A stretch of 64,000 nt of DNA from Enterovibrio qingdaonensis (GCF_028683135.1 NZ_JAJUBB010000008.1:124001-188000), one strand, 5' to 3'; numbered from the stretch's first letter, positions 1 to 9,732 are shown. The notes: generated from the letters alone by a model not told the origin. Numbers and translations are program-made.

Positions 1-689
1 GCTTTCTGCGTGGCAAAGAAAGGGACAAAGACACTGTAATTCGGACCGTGATCTTCATCTGGCAAGTAATACCCTAGATAGCCTTCACGTACCGATTTAA
101 TAAACGGTTTAACGCCGTCCGAACGCTCATGAATGCGACCGCCGTATTTAAGGCGCTGAACGTTCATCAGCCAATCGACGACTTTGTTTTTCTGCTTTTT
201 CACCATGGCTGCGACAGGTAAGCCTCGCGAGGCAAGCTGTACGGCAGGGTAGTCAATCGGCCAACTGTGCGGCACTAACAGAATGACTTTCTCGCCTTGC
301 TCAACGAGATCAGTAAGGATCTCTTCGTTGCGAAATAGCGTACGAGATTCTAGGTACTTTTTGCTGCGCATCATGATGGTCGCAAAGCCCAGCATCACAC
401 AACCTGCATTAATGTAACTTTGTTCTAGAATCGCAAAACGCTCTTCGTCTGACTTTTCAGGAAAACACTCTTGAAGGTTGATGACGGCACGCTTTTTCGC
501 GCGGTTGTTCATTTTAACCAGTCGTTTGGCGAGAAACGCGGCGAATTTGTCACGGAGTCGAAAAGGAACAAATGCAAGGATGGCGACCAGGAACATACCT
601 AACCATGTTCCCCAGTAACGAGGATGCAAGAAGGCCCACTCGAAAGTCGGAAGATAAGAGGAGTTGGTGTTTGAATCTTGGCTCATAGG
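1..689 (-). CDS. lpxM: Lipid A late acyltransferase (LpxL/LpxM/LpxN family), 3' end cut by window edge
   Basis: Inner-membrane enzyme that adds a secondary acyl chain to Kdo2-lipid A during LPS synthesis. The gene reads leftward from an ATG at 687-689 (MSQDSNTNSS...) and leaves the window before its stop, so about 229 N-terminal residues are seen. A hydrophobic segment (WLGMFLVAILAFVPF) follows the N terminus. The family catalytic signature HX4D/E appears as HSWPID in LVPHSWPIDYP, and YYLPDEDHGPNSSVFVPFF is typical of the LpxM branch. Which acyl chain it transfers cannot be told from sequence: vibrio members include LpxN, which adds a hydroxylated chain, so the symbol is provisional. It lies beside hldD, another LPS gene, on the same strand but after a terminator. 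Confidence 0.88.
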
Positions 690-721
690 ATTAGAACTAC
701 AAATCAATCAGACGTTACAAG

Positions 722-745
722 AAAAACGGGCCTGAGCCCGTTTTT
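722..745 (-). terminator. Rho-independent terminator after hldD
   Basis: Perfect 10-bp stem (AAAAACGGGC / GCCCGTTTTT) with a CTGA loop, directly after the hldD stop. Any lpxM promoter would have to lie in the 33 bp between it and the lpxM start, so lpxM may depend partly on readthrough. Confidence 0.85.
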
Positions 746-752
746 CTGCCCA

Positions 753-1697
753 TTACTTATTGAGGATTGCCATGTACTCGGCAACGCCTTCAGCAACAGT
801 TTTGAATTCTTCTGGGTAACCCGCTGCACGCACCTTGGTCAGGTCTGCTTGAGTGTAGGCTTGGTATCGACCCTTCAGGTGATCTGGGAATGGGATTTCT
901 TGCACTTCACCTTTACCGTGATGTGCGATCACTGCATTGGCTACTTCGCGGAACGGCTCCGCGCGGCCGGTACCACAGTTAAAGATGCCTGATTTACCAT
1001 TCTGCCAGAACCAGATGTTCATTTTGCACACGTCACCCACGTAAACGAAATCACGCTTAAATGTGTCGCTACCTTCGAACAGTTTCGGGTCTTGACCGTC
1101 TTTGATTTGGTTGTTCAGGTGAAATGCCACTGACGCCATGCTGCCTTTGTGATTTTCACGTGGGCCGTACACATTGAAGTAACGGAAACCTGTGATTTGA
1201 GACAAGGTCTCACCGTGCGCTTCAGCGTCGGCCCATAGGCGACGAACGTAGTTGTCGAACAATTGCTTCGAGTAACCATAGACGTTCAGAGCCCCTTCGT
1301 ATTGTGGCTCTTCGATGAAGTCATGGTCACGGCCACCGTACGTTGCTGCAGAAGACGCGTACAAGAATGGAATTTCACGCTCAAGACAGTAGTGCAGAAG
1401 CTCTTTAGAGTACTCGTAGTTGTTGAGCATCATGTACTTGCCATCCCACTCTGTGGTGGCAGAACATGCACCTTCGTGGAATATCGCTTCGATTGGGCCA
1501 AAGTCATCACCCGCCATGATTTGCGTGATGAAGTCTTCTTTGTCCATGTAGTCTGCAATATCCAGATCAACCAGATTAACGAACTTAGTACCGTCTTTCA
1601 GGTTATCAACAACCAGAATATCGTTAATACCTTGCTCGTTAAGTGCTTTAACCAGATTGCTGCCGATCATGCCGGCGCCGCCAGTCACTATAATCAT
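753..1697 (-). CDS. hldD: ADP-L-glycero-D-manno-heptose 6-epimerase
   Basis: Converts ADP-D-glycero-D-manno-heptose to the L-glycero form used to build the LPS inner core (cytoplasmic, NADP-dependent short-chain dehydrogenase). 314 aa, as expected for HldD (about 310). The N-terminal Rossmann motif TGGAGMIG begins at residue 5. The catalytic triad is visible as S116 (YASSAATY), Y140 and K144 (YGYSK). I chose the ATG at 1695-1697 because it puts the Rossmann strand at the N terminus and is preceded by AGGTAG; a longer in-frame ATG at 1739 adds 14 residues unlike the family. It is divergent from the TetR-type gene. Confidence 0.96.
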   Translation of the reverse strand: MIIVTGGAGMIGSNLVKALNEQGINDILVVDNLKDGTKFVNLVDLDIADYMDKEDFITQIMAGDDFGPIEAIFHEGACSATTEWDGKYMMLNNYEYSKELLHYCLEREIPFLYASSAATYGGRDHDFIEEPQYEGALNVYGYSKQLFDNYVRRLWADAEAHGETLSQITGFRYFNVYGPRENHKGSMASVAFHLNNQIKDGQDPKLFEGSDTFKRDFVYVGDVCKMNIWFWQNGKSGIFNCGTGRAEPFREVANAVIAHHGKGEVQEIPFPDHLKGRYQAYTQADLTKVRAAGYPEEFKTVAEGVAEYMAILNK

Positions 1698-1849
1698 ATT
1701 TCTACCTAATATCAGACATTGAGAAGACCCCGCCATCAAACTTGCGGAGGCTATGGTAATATGGGTACCTGACGGATTAACTCTCTAAAAAATGAGCGAA
1801 TCCGACAAGTATTGTTCCCCGTATTGGGCTTGAGGATAGCAGTTTAACC

Positions 1850-2497
1850 ATGAAAACCCGTGATCGCATTATTCATTCTGCATTGGCGTTATTTAATGAG
1901 CAGGGTGAGCCTAACATCACTACCAATCATATCGCTGCGGATCTCGGTATCAGTCCGGGAAACCTGTATTATCACTTCCGTAATAAAGAAGAGATTATAC
2001 ACAGTATTTTCGATCAATACGCCCTCGATCTTTCTATGGGGTTCCAGCCAGAATTGACAGCAGACTCTGACCAGAAAAGGTTGCTGTCCTATTTGGATGC
2101 CACATTTCAATTGATGTGGCGCTACCGTTTTTTCTACGCCAATTTGCCCGATATTTTAAGCCGCGATGCGGAGCTTCAGTCGAAATACCTGAATGCCCAA
2201 CAAGAACTCAAAACCAACATGTTTACCATGTTGAGCCAGTTCCGAGATACGGGGTGGGTTGAAATGACGAATGACGAGTTGGAATCGCTATGCGGAACAT
2301 TGAAACTTGTTGCTTCGAGTTGGATTTTCTACCAAAGCGCGCAGGCTCCCGAGACGAAAATTACGCCAGCTGTGATCTATCAAGGGGTTCTTCAGATCCT
2401 GAATATGGTCTCTCCGATGACAACACCAAAAGGCCGCTTGGTCGTTGCTGAATTGATCGAGCACTACCGCGCTCAGATGGCGAGCACGGTTGCGTGA
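1850..2497 (+). CDS. TetR/AcrR-family transcriptional regulator
   Basis: 215 aa. The N-terminal TetR DNA-binding domain spans roughly residues 4-50: TRDRIIHSALALFNEQG, then the recognition helix region ISPGNLYYHFRNKEEII, which is diagnostic for the family. The rest is the variable helical ligand-binding domain. It lies 201 bp upstream of and codirectional with kbl-tdh. As I recall, V. cholerae also has a TetR gene beside kbl-tdh, so it is a good candidate regulator of threonine catabolism. The gap to kbl holds two short perfect palindromes that could be its operators. The ligand is unknown. Start ATG 1850 places the HTH normally. Confidence 0.88.
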   Translation: MKTRDRIIHSALALFNEQGEPNITTNHIAADLGISPGNLYYHFRNKEEIIHSIFDQYALDLSMGFQPELTADSDQKRLLSYLDATFQLMWRYRFFYANLPDILSRDAELQSKYLNAQQELKTNMFTMLSQFRDTGWVEMTNDELESLCGTLKLVASSWIFYQSAQAPETKITPAVIYQGVLQILNMVSPMTTPKGRLVVAELIEHYRAQMASTVA

Positions 2498-2591
2498 TCC
2501 ACTGCAATAAGATGTGCTAATTAAGTAGACTCAACCTTCCTCAGAACTCTATCATCAGCCTCCAAATTAATATGTCATACTGTCGTTAGAT

Positions 2592-2623
2592 TGTCCGACG
2601 GACATATCAGCTTCACATGTGAA
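2592..2623. promoter_or_regulatory. Two adjacent palindromes upstream of kbl (candidate operators)
   Basis: TGTCCGACGGACA at 2592-2604 is a perfect odd palindrome. TTCACATGTGAA at 2612-2623 is a perfect 12-bp palindrome. Their centres are 19.5 bp apart, about two helical turns. They sit between the TetR-type gene and kbl and could bind that regulator. Assignment is inferred from position only. Confidence 0.4.
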
Positions 2624-2630
2624 TAACAAT

Positions 2631-2663
2631 CAGCATGAAATCAATGTCCTAGGTTTCATGCTG
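2631..2663 (+). repeat. Perfect 10-bp inverted repeat in the kbl leader
   Basis: CAGCATGAAA at 2631-2640 and TTTCATGCTG at 2654-2663 are exact reverse complements around a 13-nt loop, 35 nt before the kbl start. No T-run follows, so it is not an intrinsic terminator. It could be a leader stem-loop or a regulator site. A tiny frame (MKSMS) opens inside it, without threonine codons, so it does not look like a Thr attenuator peptide. Confidence 0.45.
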
Positions 2664-2698
2664 CAATCCTGTTCCTGTTTCCGTTTATGGAGTAAGCG

Positions 2699-3895
2699 AT
2701 GACTGCCGCTTTTTACCAGCAAATTCGCCAGCAGCTTGAAGAAGTAAAAGCTGAAGGTCTGTACAAAGATGAACGCGTGATCACGTCTGCTCAGCAGGCA
2801 AATATTTCCGTTGCATCTGGTGCTGAAGTATTGAACTTTTGTGCCAATAACTATCTGGGTCTGGCTAATCACCCTGCGCTGATCGAAGCGGCGCAAAAAG
2901 GTATGGATGATCATGGCTTCGGCATGGCCTCTGTGCGTTTTATTTGTGGTACGCAAGATGCGCACAAGGCTCTGGAACAGAAACTATCTGCGTTTTTGGG
3001 TATGGAAGACACCATCCTGTATTCATCATGTTTTGATGCCAATACTGGCTTGTTTGAAACCATTTTGGGTGCAGAAGACGCCATCATTTCTGATGCGCTG
3101 AACCACGCATCTATTATCGACGGTGTTCGTCTGTGTAAGGCCATGCGTTTCCGCTACTCCAACAACAATATGGAAGAGCTGGAACAGCAACTGATCGCGG
3201 CAAAAGAGAAAGGCGCGCGCAACACATTGATCGTCACCGATGGTGTGTTCTCAATGGACGGTGTGGTGGCGAATCTGCCTGCTATCTGTGATTTGGCCGA
3301 AAAATATGGCGCACTGGTGATGGTTGATGACTCTCATGCGGTAGGCTTTATGGGCGCAAATGGTCGTGGTACTCACGAGTATCATGATGTGATTGAGCGT
3401 ATCGATATCATCACGGGTACTCTGGGCAAAGCCATGGGCGGCGCATCAGGCGGTTACACCTCAGGTAAAAAAGAAGTGATCGATTGGCTGCGTCAGCGTT
3501 CACGTCCGTATCTGTTCTCTAACTCACTCGCTCCAGCCATTGTTGCGGCGTCGACCCGAGTGATTGACCTATTGGCAGAAAGCGGCGATCTACGTGACCA
3601 TCTATGGGATAACGCAAACCACTTTCGTGCACGCATGAGCGAAGCAGGTTTCACTCTGGCTGGTGCTGATCACGCTATCATCCCAGTGATGCTAGGTGAT
3701 GCAAAAGTGGCAGGCGAGTTCGCTGAACGCATGATGAAAGAAGGCATTTACGTAGTGGGCTTCTCTTTCCCTGTTGTGCCGAAAGGTCAAGCACGTATCC
3801 GTACACAAATGTCAGCTGCACACAGCCGTGAGCAACTGGACAAAGCAATTGATGCCTTCATTAAAGTAGGCAAAGAAATGAGCCTTATTGGGTAA
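2699..3895 (+). CDS. kbl: 2-amino-3-ketobutyrate CoA ligase (glycine C-acetyltransferase)
   Basis: Second step of threonine degradation: cleaves 2-amino-3-ketobutyrate with CoA to glycine and acetyl-CoA. Cytoplasmic PLP enzyme of the alpha-oxoamine synthase family. 398 aa, the usual length. The PLP lysine is K244 in [10 protein letters not shown]. The substrate/PLP region [10 protein letters not shown] (about 211-219) and the N-terminal [13 protein letters not shown] stretch are family landmarks. The start ATG has GGAGTAAG 5-10 nt upstream. It is followed after 8 bp by tdh, whose product feeds it, so the two form an operon. Confidence 0.97.
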   Translation: MTAAFYQQIRQQLEEVKAEGLYKDERVITSAQQANISVASGAEVLNFCANNYLGLANHPALIEAAQKGMDDHGFGMASVRFICGTQDAHKALEQKLSAFLGMEDTILYSSCFDANTGLFETILGAEDAIISDALNHASIIDGVRLCKAMRFRYSNNNMEELEQQLIAAKEKGARNTLIVTDGVFSMDGVVANLPAICDLAEKYGALVMVDDSHAVGFMGANGRGTHEYHDVIERIDIITGTLGKAMGGASGGYTSGKKEVIDWLRQRSRPYLFSNSLAPAIVAASTRVIDLLAESGDLRDHLWDNANHFRARMSEAGFTLAGADHAIIPVMLGDAKVAGEFAERMMKEGIYVVGFSFPVVPKGQARIRTQMSAAHSREQLDKAIDAFIKVGKEMSLIG

Positions 3896-3903
3896 GTAAG
3901 ACG

Positions 3904-4944
3904 ATGACGAACAAAATGAAAGCACTGGCGAAACTGAAAGCTGAACCGGGCATTTGGATGACCGAGGTTGAGTTGCCGGAGCTGGGTCATAACGACCTGT
4001 TGATCAAAATCCGCAAAACCGCAATTTGTGGTACTGATGTTCACATCTACAACTGGGATGAATGGTCACAAAACACCATTCCTGTGCCTATGGTTGTGGG
4101 CCACGAGTATGTGGGTGAAGTGGTCGGCATTGGTCAGGAAGTCCGTGGCTTCAACATTGGCGATCGCGTATCAGGCGAAGGTCACATCACCTGTGGTCAC
4201 TGTCGTAATTGTCGCGCTGGCCGCACTCACCTTTGTCGCAACACCATTGGTGTAGGCGTGAATCGTGAAGGTGCGTTTGCTGAATATCTAGTGATCCCTG
4301 CATTCAACGCATTCAAAATCCCAGAAGATATCTCTGACGATCTGGCGTCAATCTTTGACCCGTTTGGTAACGCAGTGCACACCGCGCTGTCGTTTGATTT
4401 GGTGGGTGAAGACGTGCTGATCACGGGTGCAGGCCCAATCGGCATCATGGCGGCTGCGGTAGCGAAACACGTTGGTGCGCGTCACGTAGTGATCACGGAT
4501 GTGAACGAGTACCGTCTGGAGCTCGCGCGCAAGATGGGTGTGACTCGTGCGGTAAACGTGGCAGAAGAGAGCCTGGAAGATGTCATGGCTGAGCTTGGCA
4601 TGCGCGAAGGTTTTGATGTGGGTCTGGAAATGTCAGGTAACCCATCTGCGTTCAACGCTATGCTGAAAACCATGAACCACGGTGGTCGCATTGCGCTGCT
4701 GGGTATTCCGCCATCAGATATGGGTATTGATTGGAACCAAGTGATCTTCAAAGGTCTGGTTATCAAAGGTATCTACGGTCGCGAAATGTTTGAAACCTGG
4801 TACAAGATGGCGAGCTTGATCCAGTCTGGTCTGGATCTGAGCCCAATCATCACACACCACTACAGTGTAGATGCGTTCCAAGAAGGCTTTGACGTGATGC
4901 GCTCTGGTCAGTCGGGTAAGGTTATTCTGGACTGGACCAAGTAA
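3904..4944 (+). CDS. tdh: L-threonine 3-dehydrogenase
   Basis: Oxidises L-threonine to 2-amino-3-ketobutyrate with NAD+, the substrate of Kbl. Zinc-dependent medium-chain alcohol dehydrogenase family. An alternative ATG at 3916 ([12 protein letters not shown]) gives 342 aa and matches the N terminus of E. coli Tdh. With that numbering, catalytic zinc ligands C38, H63 and E64 (CGTDVH, GHEYVG) and structural zinc cysteines C93, C96, C99 and C107 ([15 protein letters not shown]) are all present. The NAD fold is at [11 protein letters not shown]. The first ATG (3904) adds four residues and neither start has a strong SD, so 3916 may be the true start. Confidence 0.96.
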   Translation: MTNKMKALAKLKAEPGIWMTEVELPELGHNDLLIKIRKTAICGTDVHIYNWDEWSQNTIPVPMVVGHEYVGEVVGIGQEVRGFNIGDRVSGEGHITCGHCRNCRAGRTHLCRNTIGVGVNREGAFAEYLVIPAFNAFKIPEDISDDLASIFDPFGNAVHTALSFDLVGEDVLITGAGPIGIMAAAVAKHVGARHVVITDVNEYRLELARKMGVTRAVNVAEESLEDVMAELGMREGFDVGLEMSGNPSAFNAMLKTMNHGGRIALLGIPPSDMGIDWNQVIFKGLVIKGIYGREMFETWYKMASLIQSGLDLSPIITHHYSVDAFQEGFDVMRSGQSGKVILDWTK

Positions 4945-4948
4945 GCCT

Positions 4949-5056
4949 TTAGCTTTGTCATTTGGGCGTTGATACGGCGTTATCGTTCGGCTTACATAGG
5001 CATACTATGCTTCGCGAACTCTGCCTTGTCTAAACGCCCAACTGACGAAAGCTTAG
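4949..5056. repeat. About 108-bp imperfect palindrome downstream of tdh
   Basis: Outer arms TTTGGGCGTT (4961-4970) and its near-complement AACGCCCAAC (5033-5042) continue outward through AGCTTTGTCA and TGACGAAAGCTTAG. Inner arms contain CGGCTTACATAGG and TACTATGCTTCGCG. The whole element can fold on itself. Similar 'cataggNNNNtatgcttcgcg' palindromes lie between genes in vibrios and relatives as far as I recall; this is a dispersed intergenic repeat without coding capacity. Confidence 0.6.
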
Positions 5057-5071
5057 TTTTAAGCAAATATT

Positions 5072-5097
5072 AAAAACCCGCTTCGGCGGGTTTTTTT
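5072..5097. terminator. Bidirectional terminator between tdh and yibQ
   Basis: AAAAACCCG CTTCGG CGGGTTTTTTT hairpin with A-run and T-run on both sides, between the convergent tdh and yibQ genes. Confidence 0.9.
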
Positions 5098-5122
5098 ATT
5101 ACGTGGGTATTTTGTGTTTTGG

Positions 5123-5863
5123 CTATTGGCGAAGCGCGGCTGAGATCGGGACCAGCTCGACTTCCTGCAGAAGCTTAGGTAATACAGCTTTTAGCGTTTC
5201 CAATGTGACAGGAAGCGGATGCGCAATCACCACGGCCGTACCGCGCTTTTTGGCTTGCTCAATAGCAAGTTCAAGCTGATTGAGGATAAAGGCTTCATTG
5301 GGGTAGTGGTCAAGAAAGACATGGCGACGATTGTTGGCGAGGCCGTGTTCTTTTGCTACACGCTGAGCGACAGTGCGTGGTGTGGTTCGGCTGTCGACAA
5401 AGCCAATGTTTTGAGATTCGAGTAACTCCATGAGCCAGTGCATTGGTTCTTTATGCTGCGTAAGCAAACTTCCCATATGATTATTGACGGCAACGACTTG
5501 TGGAACCCTGTAGAGAGCTTCTTGAATGCGGGACTGCATTTCTGCCTTGGTCATAGACAATGTTAGAGAATTAGGCTCTTGTGGCGTACCAGCAGGGCTT
5601 TGCATTGGAAGGTGCAGGAGAACTTCACGATGTTGGCTTAGTGCCGACAAGGCGACCGCTGTATCGAACTCCGTAAAAGGAATGACAGACACACTGATCT
5701 CTGGGGGAAGGGCTGCGACCTCTCTGGGCATCATGTCATAGCCGAGGTCATCAATAATGAGTGCGAGCCGAGGCTTTGGCGCATCAGCAGGTGTCGGGCT
5801 GGCAAGCACAGGCTCTGCCAATGTCAAAATAAGTAGGGTGGTTACAGCGACAATCCTTTGCAT
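5123..5863 (-). CDS. yibQ: Divergent polysaccharide deacetylase family protein (YibQ)
   Basis: 246 aa secreted protein. Residues 1-22 form a signal peptide (MQRIVAVTTLLILTLAEPVLA|SP). The mature part is the divergent polysaccharide deacetylase domain (PF04748): LALIIDDLGYD near the start of the domain, VNNHMGSLLTQ in the middle and FVDSRTTPRTVA later, the positions where NodB-type enzymes bind metal. The biochemical role is not established to my knowledge. It starts 16 bp after envC, matching the E. coli order gpmM-envC-yibQ, so a cell-envelope or peptidoglycan role is plausible. Confidence 0.9.
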   Translation of the reverse strand: MQRIVAVTTLLILTLAEPVLASPTPADAPKPRLALIIDDLGYDMMPREVAALPPEISVSVIPFTEFDTAVALSALSQHREVLLHLPMQSPAGTPQEPNSLTLSMTKAEMQSRIQEALYRVPQVVAVNNHMGSLLTQHKEPMHWLMELLESQNIGFVDSRTTPRTVAQRVAKEHGLANNRRHVFLDHYPNEAFILNQLELAIEQAKKRGTAVVIAHPLPVTLETLKAVLPKLLQEVELVPISAALRQ

Positions 5864-5879
5864 CTGAAACCTAACTCAA

Positions 5880-7019
5880 CTACCGCTTTAACCAAGGGCT
5901 GGGGTTCGTTGCATTGCCCTTGCGCCGTATTTCAAAGTAGAGCGCAGGGTCTGACTGACCGCCACTGTTACCGACGAGTGCAATCGGCTCGCCAGATTTC
6001 ACTGTATCACCGACGTTTTTGAGTAGAGCCTGATTGTAGCCATAGAAACTCATGTCTCCCTTGCCATGGTCGATGACGACCATCAAGCCATAACCACGTA
6101 ACCAGTTAGACAATACGACAGTACCGTCGTGAGTCGCTTTGACTTCACTGCCTTCTTTGGCAGAAATAACCATACCGTTCCACTTTAGCTGCCCAGATTG
6201 CGCGCTACCAAAGCGATGGAGAATGCTGCCTTTGACCGGCCATTGCAAACGGCCCTTATATTTGCCAAGGCCATCCATTTTTACACGTGCTTGCTCTGCT
6301 GCAATGCGGGCCTGTTCGGCGGCTTTTTCCAGTTCGACCTTGAGGCGTTTTTCGTTGTCTCTTAGCTCCGTTAGGTAGCCTTTGTCATTGCGTATTTGAC
6401 GTTGAATTGCGGAAGCCGTTTTTTTCTGGCTACGCTGCTCAGACTCAAGTTTTGATTTGTCGGCACTGAGTGTAGATAACAGATCACGCTGTTTATCCAC
6501 CTGTGTGTTCAGCGCATGGCGTTTAAGCTGAAGTTCCGTATCAGTTGCTGACAGTTCATTGATGGCATCGGTTCTGGCTTTTGAGAGTTTTTCCGCATAC
6601 ACCGTCATGCGGTCAATGTCTTGTGAATCTTTACCACTGAGTAGAGCATTCAGTTGAGAGTGTTGGCCTTGACGATACTGGCTGTTTAACAGTTCTTTGA
6701 GCAGTTCAACTTGACCAAAACGGAGTTGTTCTAGACGCTTACTTTCAGCGTTGAGCGTCGCAATCTCGTTTTCTGTGACGGCAAGTGTGGCTCTGGTTTC
6801 TCGCATCTGGCGGGCAATTTTGGCAATGGATTGTTCTTGCGTTTTTAGGTCAGATTGCAAGGCATTCAGCTTTTTAGTGTGCGAGGTGAGTTGTTGCTCC
6901 TGGCGAGAAATTTCATTTTTCATGCCGGACAGTTGTTCATCGCTTGCAAACGCTTGAACGCTAAATAGCAGGCACAATAAAAAGCCAGCACTCAACGCAC
7001 TGACTTGGTTACGATTCAT
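5880..7019 (-). CDS. envC: Murein hydrolase activator EnvC
   Basis: Periplasmic factor that activates the amidases AmiA/AmiB for septal peptidoglycan splitting, recruited through FtsEX. 379 aa from the ATG at 7017-7019 (MNRNQVSALS...), which gives a signal peptide ending at FASDEQ; the longer frame back to 7127 would bury it. Residues about 27-260 are charged coiled coil (SRQEQQLTSHTKKLNALQ and onward). The C-terminal LytM/M23 domain (about 270-379) lacks the full zinc-ligand set: YGYNQ stands where active peptidases have a His-x-His motif, as expected of a non-catalytic activator. Codirectional with yibQ (16 bp). Confidence 0.95.
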   Translation of the reverse strand: MNRNQVSALSAGFLLCLLFSVQAFASDEQLSGMKNEISRQEQQLTSHTKKLNALQSDLKTQEQSIAKIARQMRETRATLAVTENEIATLNAESKRLEQLRFGQVELLKELLNSQYRQGQHSQLNALLSGKDSQDIDRMTVYAEKLSKARTDAINELSATDTELQLKRHALNTQVDKQRDLLSTLSADKSKLESEQRSQKKTASAIQRQIRNDKGYLTELRDNEKRLKVELEKAAEQARIAAEQARVKMDGLGKYKGRLQWPVKGSILHRFGSAQSGQLKWNGMVISAKEGSEVKATHDGTVVLSNWLRGYGLMVVIDHGKGDMSFYGYNQALLKNVGDTVKSGEPIALVGNSGGQSDPALYFEIRRKGNATNPSPWLKR

Positions 7020-7179
7020 AACGCGCAAAACTCTTTCCCACATGCAGAGCAGTATATCAAGGAGGTCAGTAAGCTGCACCCGCCGATGTACGGCAAAGCT
7101 TGCAGAAAGTGGCTGGTGCGATCCCAATTTGGTGGAAATTCGATCATTAAGCTGCCGAGGGCGTAAACGTCAGAAACAA

Positions 7180-7204
7180 AAAACGCGCCCTTAGGCGCGT
7201 TTTG
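7180..7204 (-). terminator. Terminator after gpmM
   Basis: AAAACGCGCC / GGCGCGTTTT stem with a short loop, 17 bp past the gpmM stop. It separates gpmM from envC-yibQ, so envC probably has its own promoter. Confidence 0.8.
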
Positions 7205-7220
7205 TCATCGGTTCACGATA

Positions 7221-8759
7221 TTACTTCGCCGTGAACAGAGGCTTACCTGTCATCTCTTCTGGTGCTTCAACGCCAGTCAGTGCCAGCATAGTCGGTGCCA
7301 AATCAGACAGCTTACCGCCTTCGATAAGGTCGATCTCTTTGCTACCCACGTAGACCAGTGGAACTGGCAGGCTAGTGTGTGCAGTGTGGATACCGCCCGT
7401 TGTTGGGTCAACCATCATCTCTGCGTTACCGTGGTCAGCAGTGATCAGCAGTTGACCGTCAACTTCTTTGATCGCTTCAACAACACGGCCAATGCAGTGG
7501 TCGATAGCTTCAACCGCTTTTACTGCTGCATCGTATACGCCAGTGTGGCCAACCATGTCACAGTTAGGGTAGTTACAGATGATTTGGTCGAACTTACCGC
7601 TCTTGATTGCGTCAACCAGCTTGTCAGTCAGCTCTTCAGAGCTCATCTCAGGCTGCAGGTCGTAAGTTGCCACTTTTGGAGAGGCAACCAGTGCGCGCTC
7701 TTCGCCAACGAATACGTCTTCAACACCGCCGTTAAAGAAGAAAGTAACGTGTGCGTACTTTTCAGTTTCAGAAATGCGCAGCTGCGTCTTACCTTGTTTA
7801 GACAGCCACTCACCTAGGGTGTTGGTCAGGTTGTCTGAAGGGTAAGCACAAGATGCATCAATGTCTGCTGCGTATTCAGTTAGCATCACGAAATCAGCCA
7901 GTGCAGCCACTTTCTTGCGTGCGAAACCGTCAAACTCCGGCAGGAAGGTGCGAGCGATTTGACGCGCGCGGTCAGCACGGAAGTTCATGAAAATCAGGGT
8001 GTCGCCGTCATTGATAGACGCAACAGGCTGACCTTCAGCACGGATTTCAGACGCTTTAACGAATTCATCGTTTTCTTCGCGCGCGTAAGCGGCTTCCAGT
8101 GCTTCAACAGCAGAGTCGTAAGTGAACTCACCTTTTGCTTCAGTCAGCAAGTCATATGCTTTTTCTACGCGGTCCCAGTTGTTGTCACGGTCCATTGCGT
8201 AGTAGCGACCTACGATAGATGCGGTGCGACCTTTACCCAGCTTCGCGAACAATTCATCGAAATGCGCCAGTGAGTTTTTCGCGCTGCGTGGTGGTGTATC
8301 ACGGCCGTCTAGGAAGCAGTGCAGGTACACCTCTTCTGCGCCGCGTTGTACTGCCATTTCAACAGCCGCTGCAATGTGGTCTTCGTGGCTGTGAACGCCA
8401 CCTGGAGACATCAGACCCATGATGTGAACCGCTTTGCCTGCTTTCGCCGCTTTGTCGATAGCATTCGTCAGAACTGCGTTATCGAAAAACTCACCATCTT
8501 GGATAGCTTTGGTGATTTTAGTCAGGTCTTGATACACGATGCGGCCTGCACCGATGTTGGTGTGGCCAACTTCTGAGTTACCCATTTGACCGTCAGGTAG
8601 ACCAACATCCATGCCTGATGCAGAGATAAGGGTGCTGGTGCCCGCCATCAAGCCATCAAGAACAGGCGTTTTCGCGTTAGCAACTGCGTTGTCGCTGTTG
8701 TCTTCGCGGTAACCCCATCCGTCCAGAATAACGAGTGCCAAAGGCTTCTTAGCAGACAT
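7221..8759 (-). CDS. gpmM: 2,3-bisphosphoglycerate-independent phosphoglycerate mutase
   Basis: Interconverts 3- and 2-phosphoglycerate in glycolysis and gluconeogenesis using two Mn ions. 512 aa, the family length (E. coli 514). N-terminal metal site [11 protein letters not shown] (D13 region), the phosphoserine motif [10 protein letters not shown] with S62, and the C-terminal metal cluster [11 protein letters not shown] followed by IHTAHT are all intact. ATG 8757-8759 has AGGAC upstream. It heads the minus-strand set gpmM, envC, yibQ but is separated from envC by a terminator. Confidence 0.97.
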   Translation of the reverse strand: MSAKKPLALVILDGWGYREDNSDNAVANAKTPVLDGLMAGTSTLISASGMDVGLPDGQMGNSEVGHTNIGAGRIVYQDLTKITKAIQDGEFFDNAVLTNAIDKAAKAGKAVHIMGLMSPGGVHSHEDHIAAAVEMAVQRGAEEVYLHCFLDGRDTPPRSAKNSLAHFDELFAKLGKGRTASIVGRYYAMDRDNNWDRVEKAYDLLTEAKGEFTYDSAVEALEAAYAREENDEFVKASEIRAEGQPVASINDGDTLIFMNFRADRARQIARTFLPEFDGFARKKVAALADFVMLTEYAADIDASCAYPSDNLTNTLGEWLSKQGKTQLRISETEKYAHVTFFFNGGVEDVFVGEERALVASPKVATYDLQPEMSSEELTDKLVDAIKSGKFDQIICNYPNCDMVGHTGVYDAAVKAVEAIDHCIGRVVEAIKEVDGQLLITADHGNAEMMVDPTTGGIHTAHTSLPVPLVYVGSKEIDLIEGGKLSDLAPTMLALTGVEAPEEMTGKPLFTAK

Positions 8760-9192
8760 ACGGTGTCCTCTTTATGTCGATATCTTAAAAATGATTAGCG
8801 TAACTTTACTACATTTTGTTGGTTAAGCAGTAGGCAAACTTTTTCGCTAAAATTTCAACAAATCTTGCAATGGCAAGCGGTTAGCGCAGTCATAGCCTGC
8901 ATTCTTCGATTACCTGTTTCCCTTCGAAACGCACTTTACCGGAAGATGCGCGGCAAAAACCTGTAGTAAGTCAACAGCCTCTGAGATGTTGAAAGCGGTG
9001 ATGCGTATTTACCGGTGCCAACATCCGGTTCTCATGCGATTAAAATGGAGGCGAGTGTGACCAAATTCAAGGTTTACTGACGTTCCTACAGTGAGCGAGG
9101 GCATGTAAATCTAAGGCTATGCTGTATTTGATGGCGCGGAAGGTTATACTCGGGGTCGTTTTTTTGTGCCGACATACTTGTAGAAGCTAACT
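8760..9192. other. 433-bp intergenic region between divergent gpmM and yibN
   Basis: No ORF with a credible start was found. It must carry both promoters. A TATACT hexamer at 9145-9150 could be the yibN -10 element, but no good -35 lies 17 bp upstream. The gpmM-proximal 80 bp is AT-rich. I see no strong hairpin with a T-run, so no clear small RNA. Confidence 0.5.
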
Positions 9193-9633
9193 ATGCAGCA
9201 GTTTATTGAATTTGTTCAAAGTAACTTGATTTTGTCTCTGGTTTGGGTGGGTTTGGTTGTTGCACTGATCCTGTCAGTCATCAAACAGAAAACCGCCGCG
9301 TACAAAATCGTAACGCCAACCGACGCAACTGTACTTGCAAATCGTGAAAACGGTGTGTTCGTTGATATCCGTAGCCGTGATGACTACCGAGCAGGCCACA
9401 TTGCTGGCGCACTTCACGTTTTAGCGAAAGACATCAAAGCTGACGCGTTTGGTGAGATTGAAAAACACAAGTCTGACCCAATTATTGTGGTATGCAAAAC
9501 GGGTCAAACAGCAATCGAAAGTGCTAATGCGCTCGCCAAAGCTGGCTTTGAGAACGTAAATGTTCTGAAAGATGGCCTGATTTCGTGGAACGAAGCGAAT
9601 TTGCCACTGATCCGCAGCAAAAAGAAAAAGTAA
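9193..9633 (+). CDS. yibN: Membrane-anchored rhodanese-like protein (YibN)
   Basis: 146 aa. Residues about 12-30 form one transmembrane helix (LILSLVWVGLVVALILSVI), followed by a cytoplasmic rhodanese domain. The active-site loop is VVCKTGQTA with C101; VFVDIRSRDDYRAGHIAGA (about 55-73) is the standard CH2A-type motif. In E. coli yibN is followed by grxC and secB; here grxC is missing and secB follows 99 bp later. Its physiological substrate is unknown; rhodaneses carry sulfane sulfur on the active cysteine. Confidence 0.92.
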   Translation: MQQFIEFVQSNLILSLVWVGLVVALILSVIKQKTAAYKIVTPTDATVLANRENGVFVDIRSRDDYRAGHIAGALHVLAKDIKADAFGEIEKHKSDPIIVVCKTGQTAIESANALAKAGFENVNVLKDGLISWNEANLPLIRSKKKK

Positions 9634-9732
9634 TTGCACGCGGATAAGCGATTTAAGGGCAGCCACGCAGGCTGCCTGACTCATTTTAAAATGCGTGAAA
9701 GCATTTGTTTTATATAACAAGGATTTAATACC

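Noticed and set aside
2633-2661. Threonine attenuator before kbl
   Set aside because: The stem has no T-run and the only mini-frame (MKSMS) lacks threonine codons.
8760-9192. Small RNA or peptide in the gpmM-yibN gap
   Set aside because: Only very short frames such as MRIYRCQHPV... exist, without SD, and no hairpin with T-run was found.
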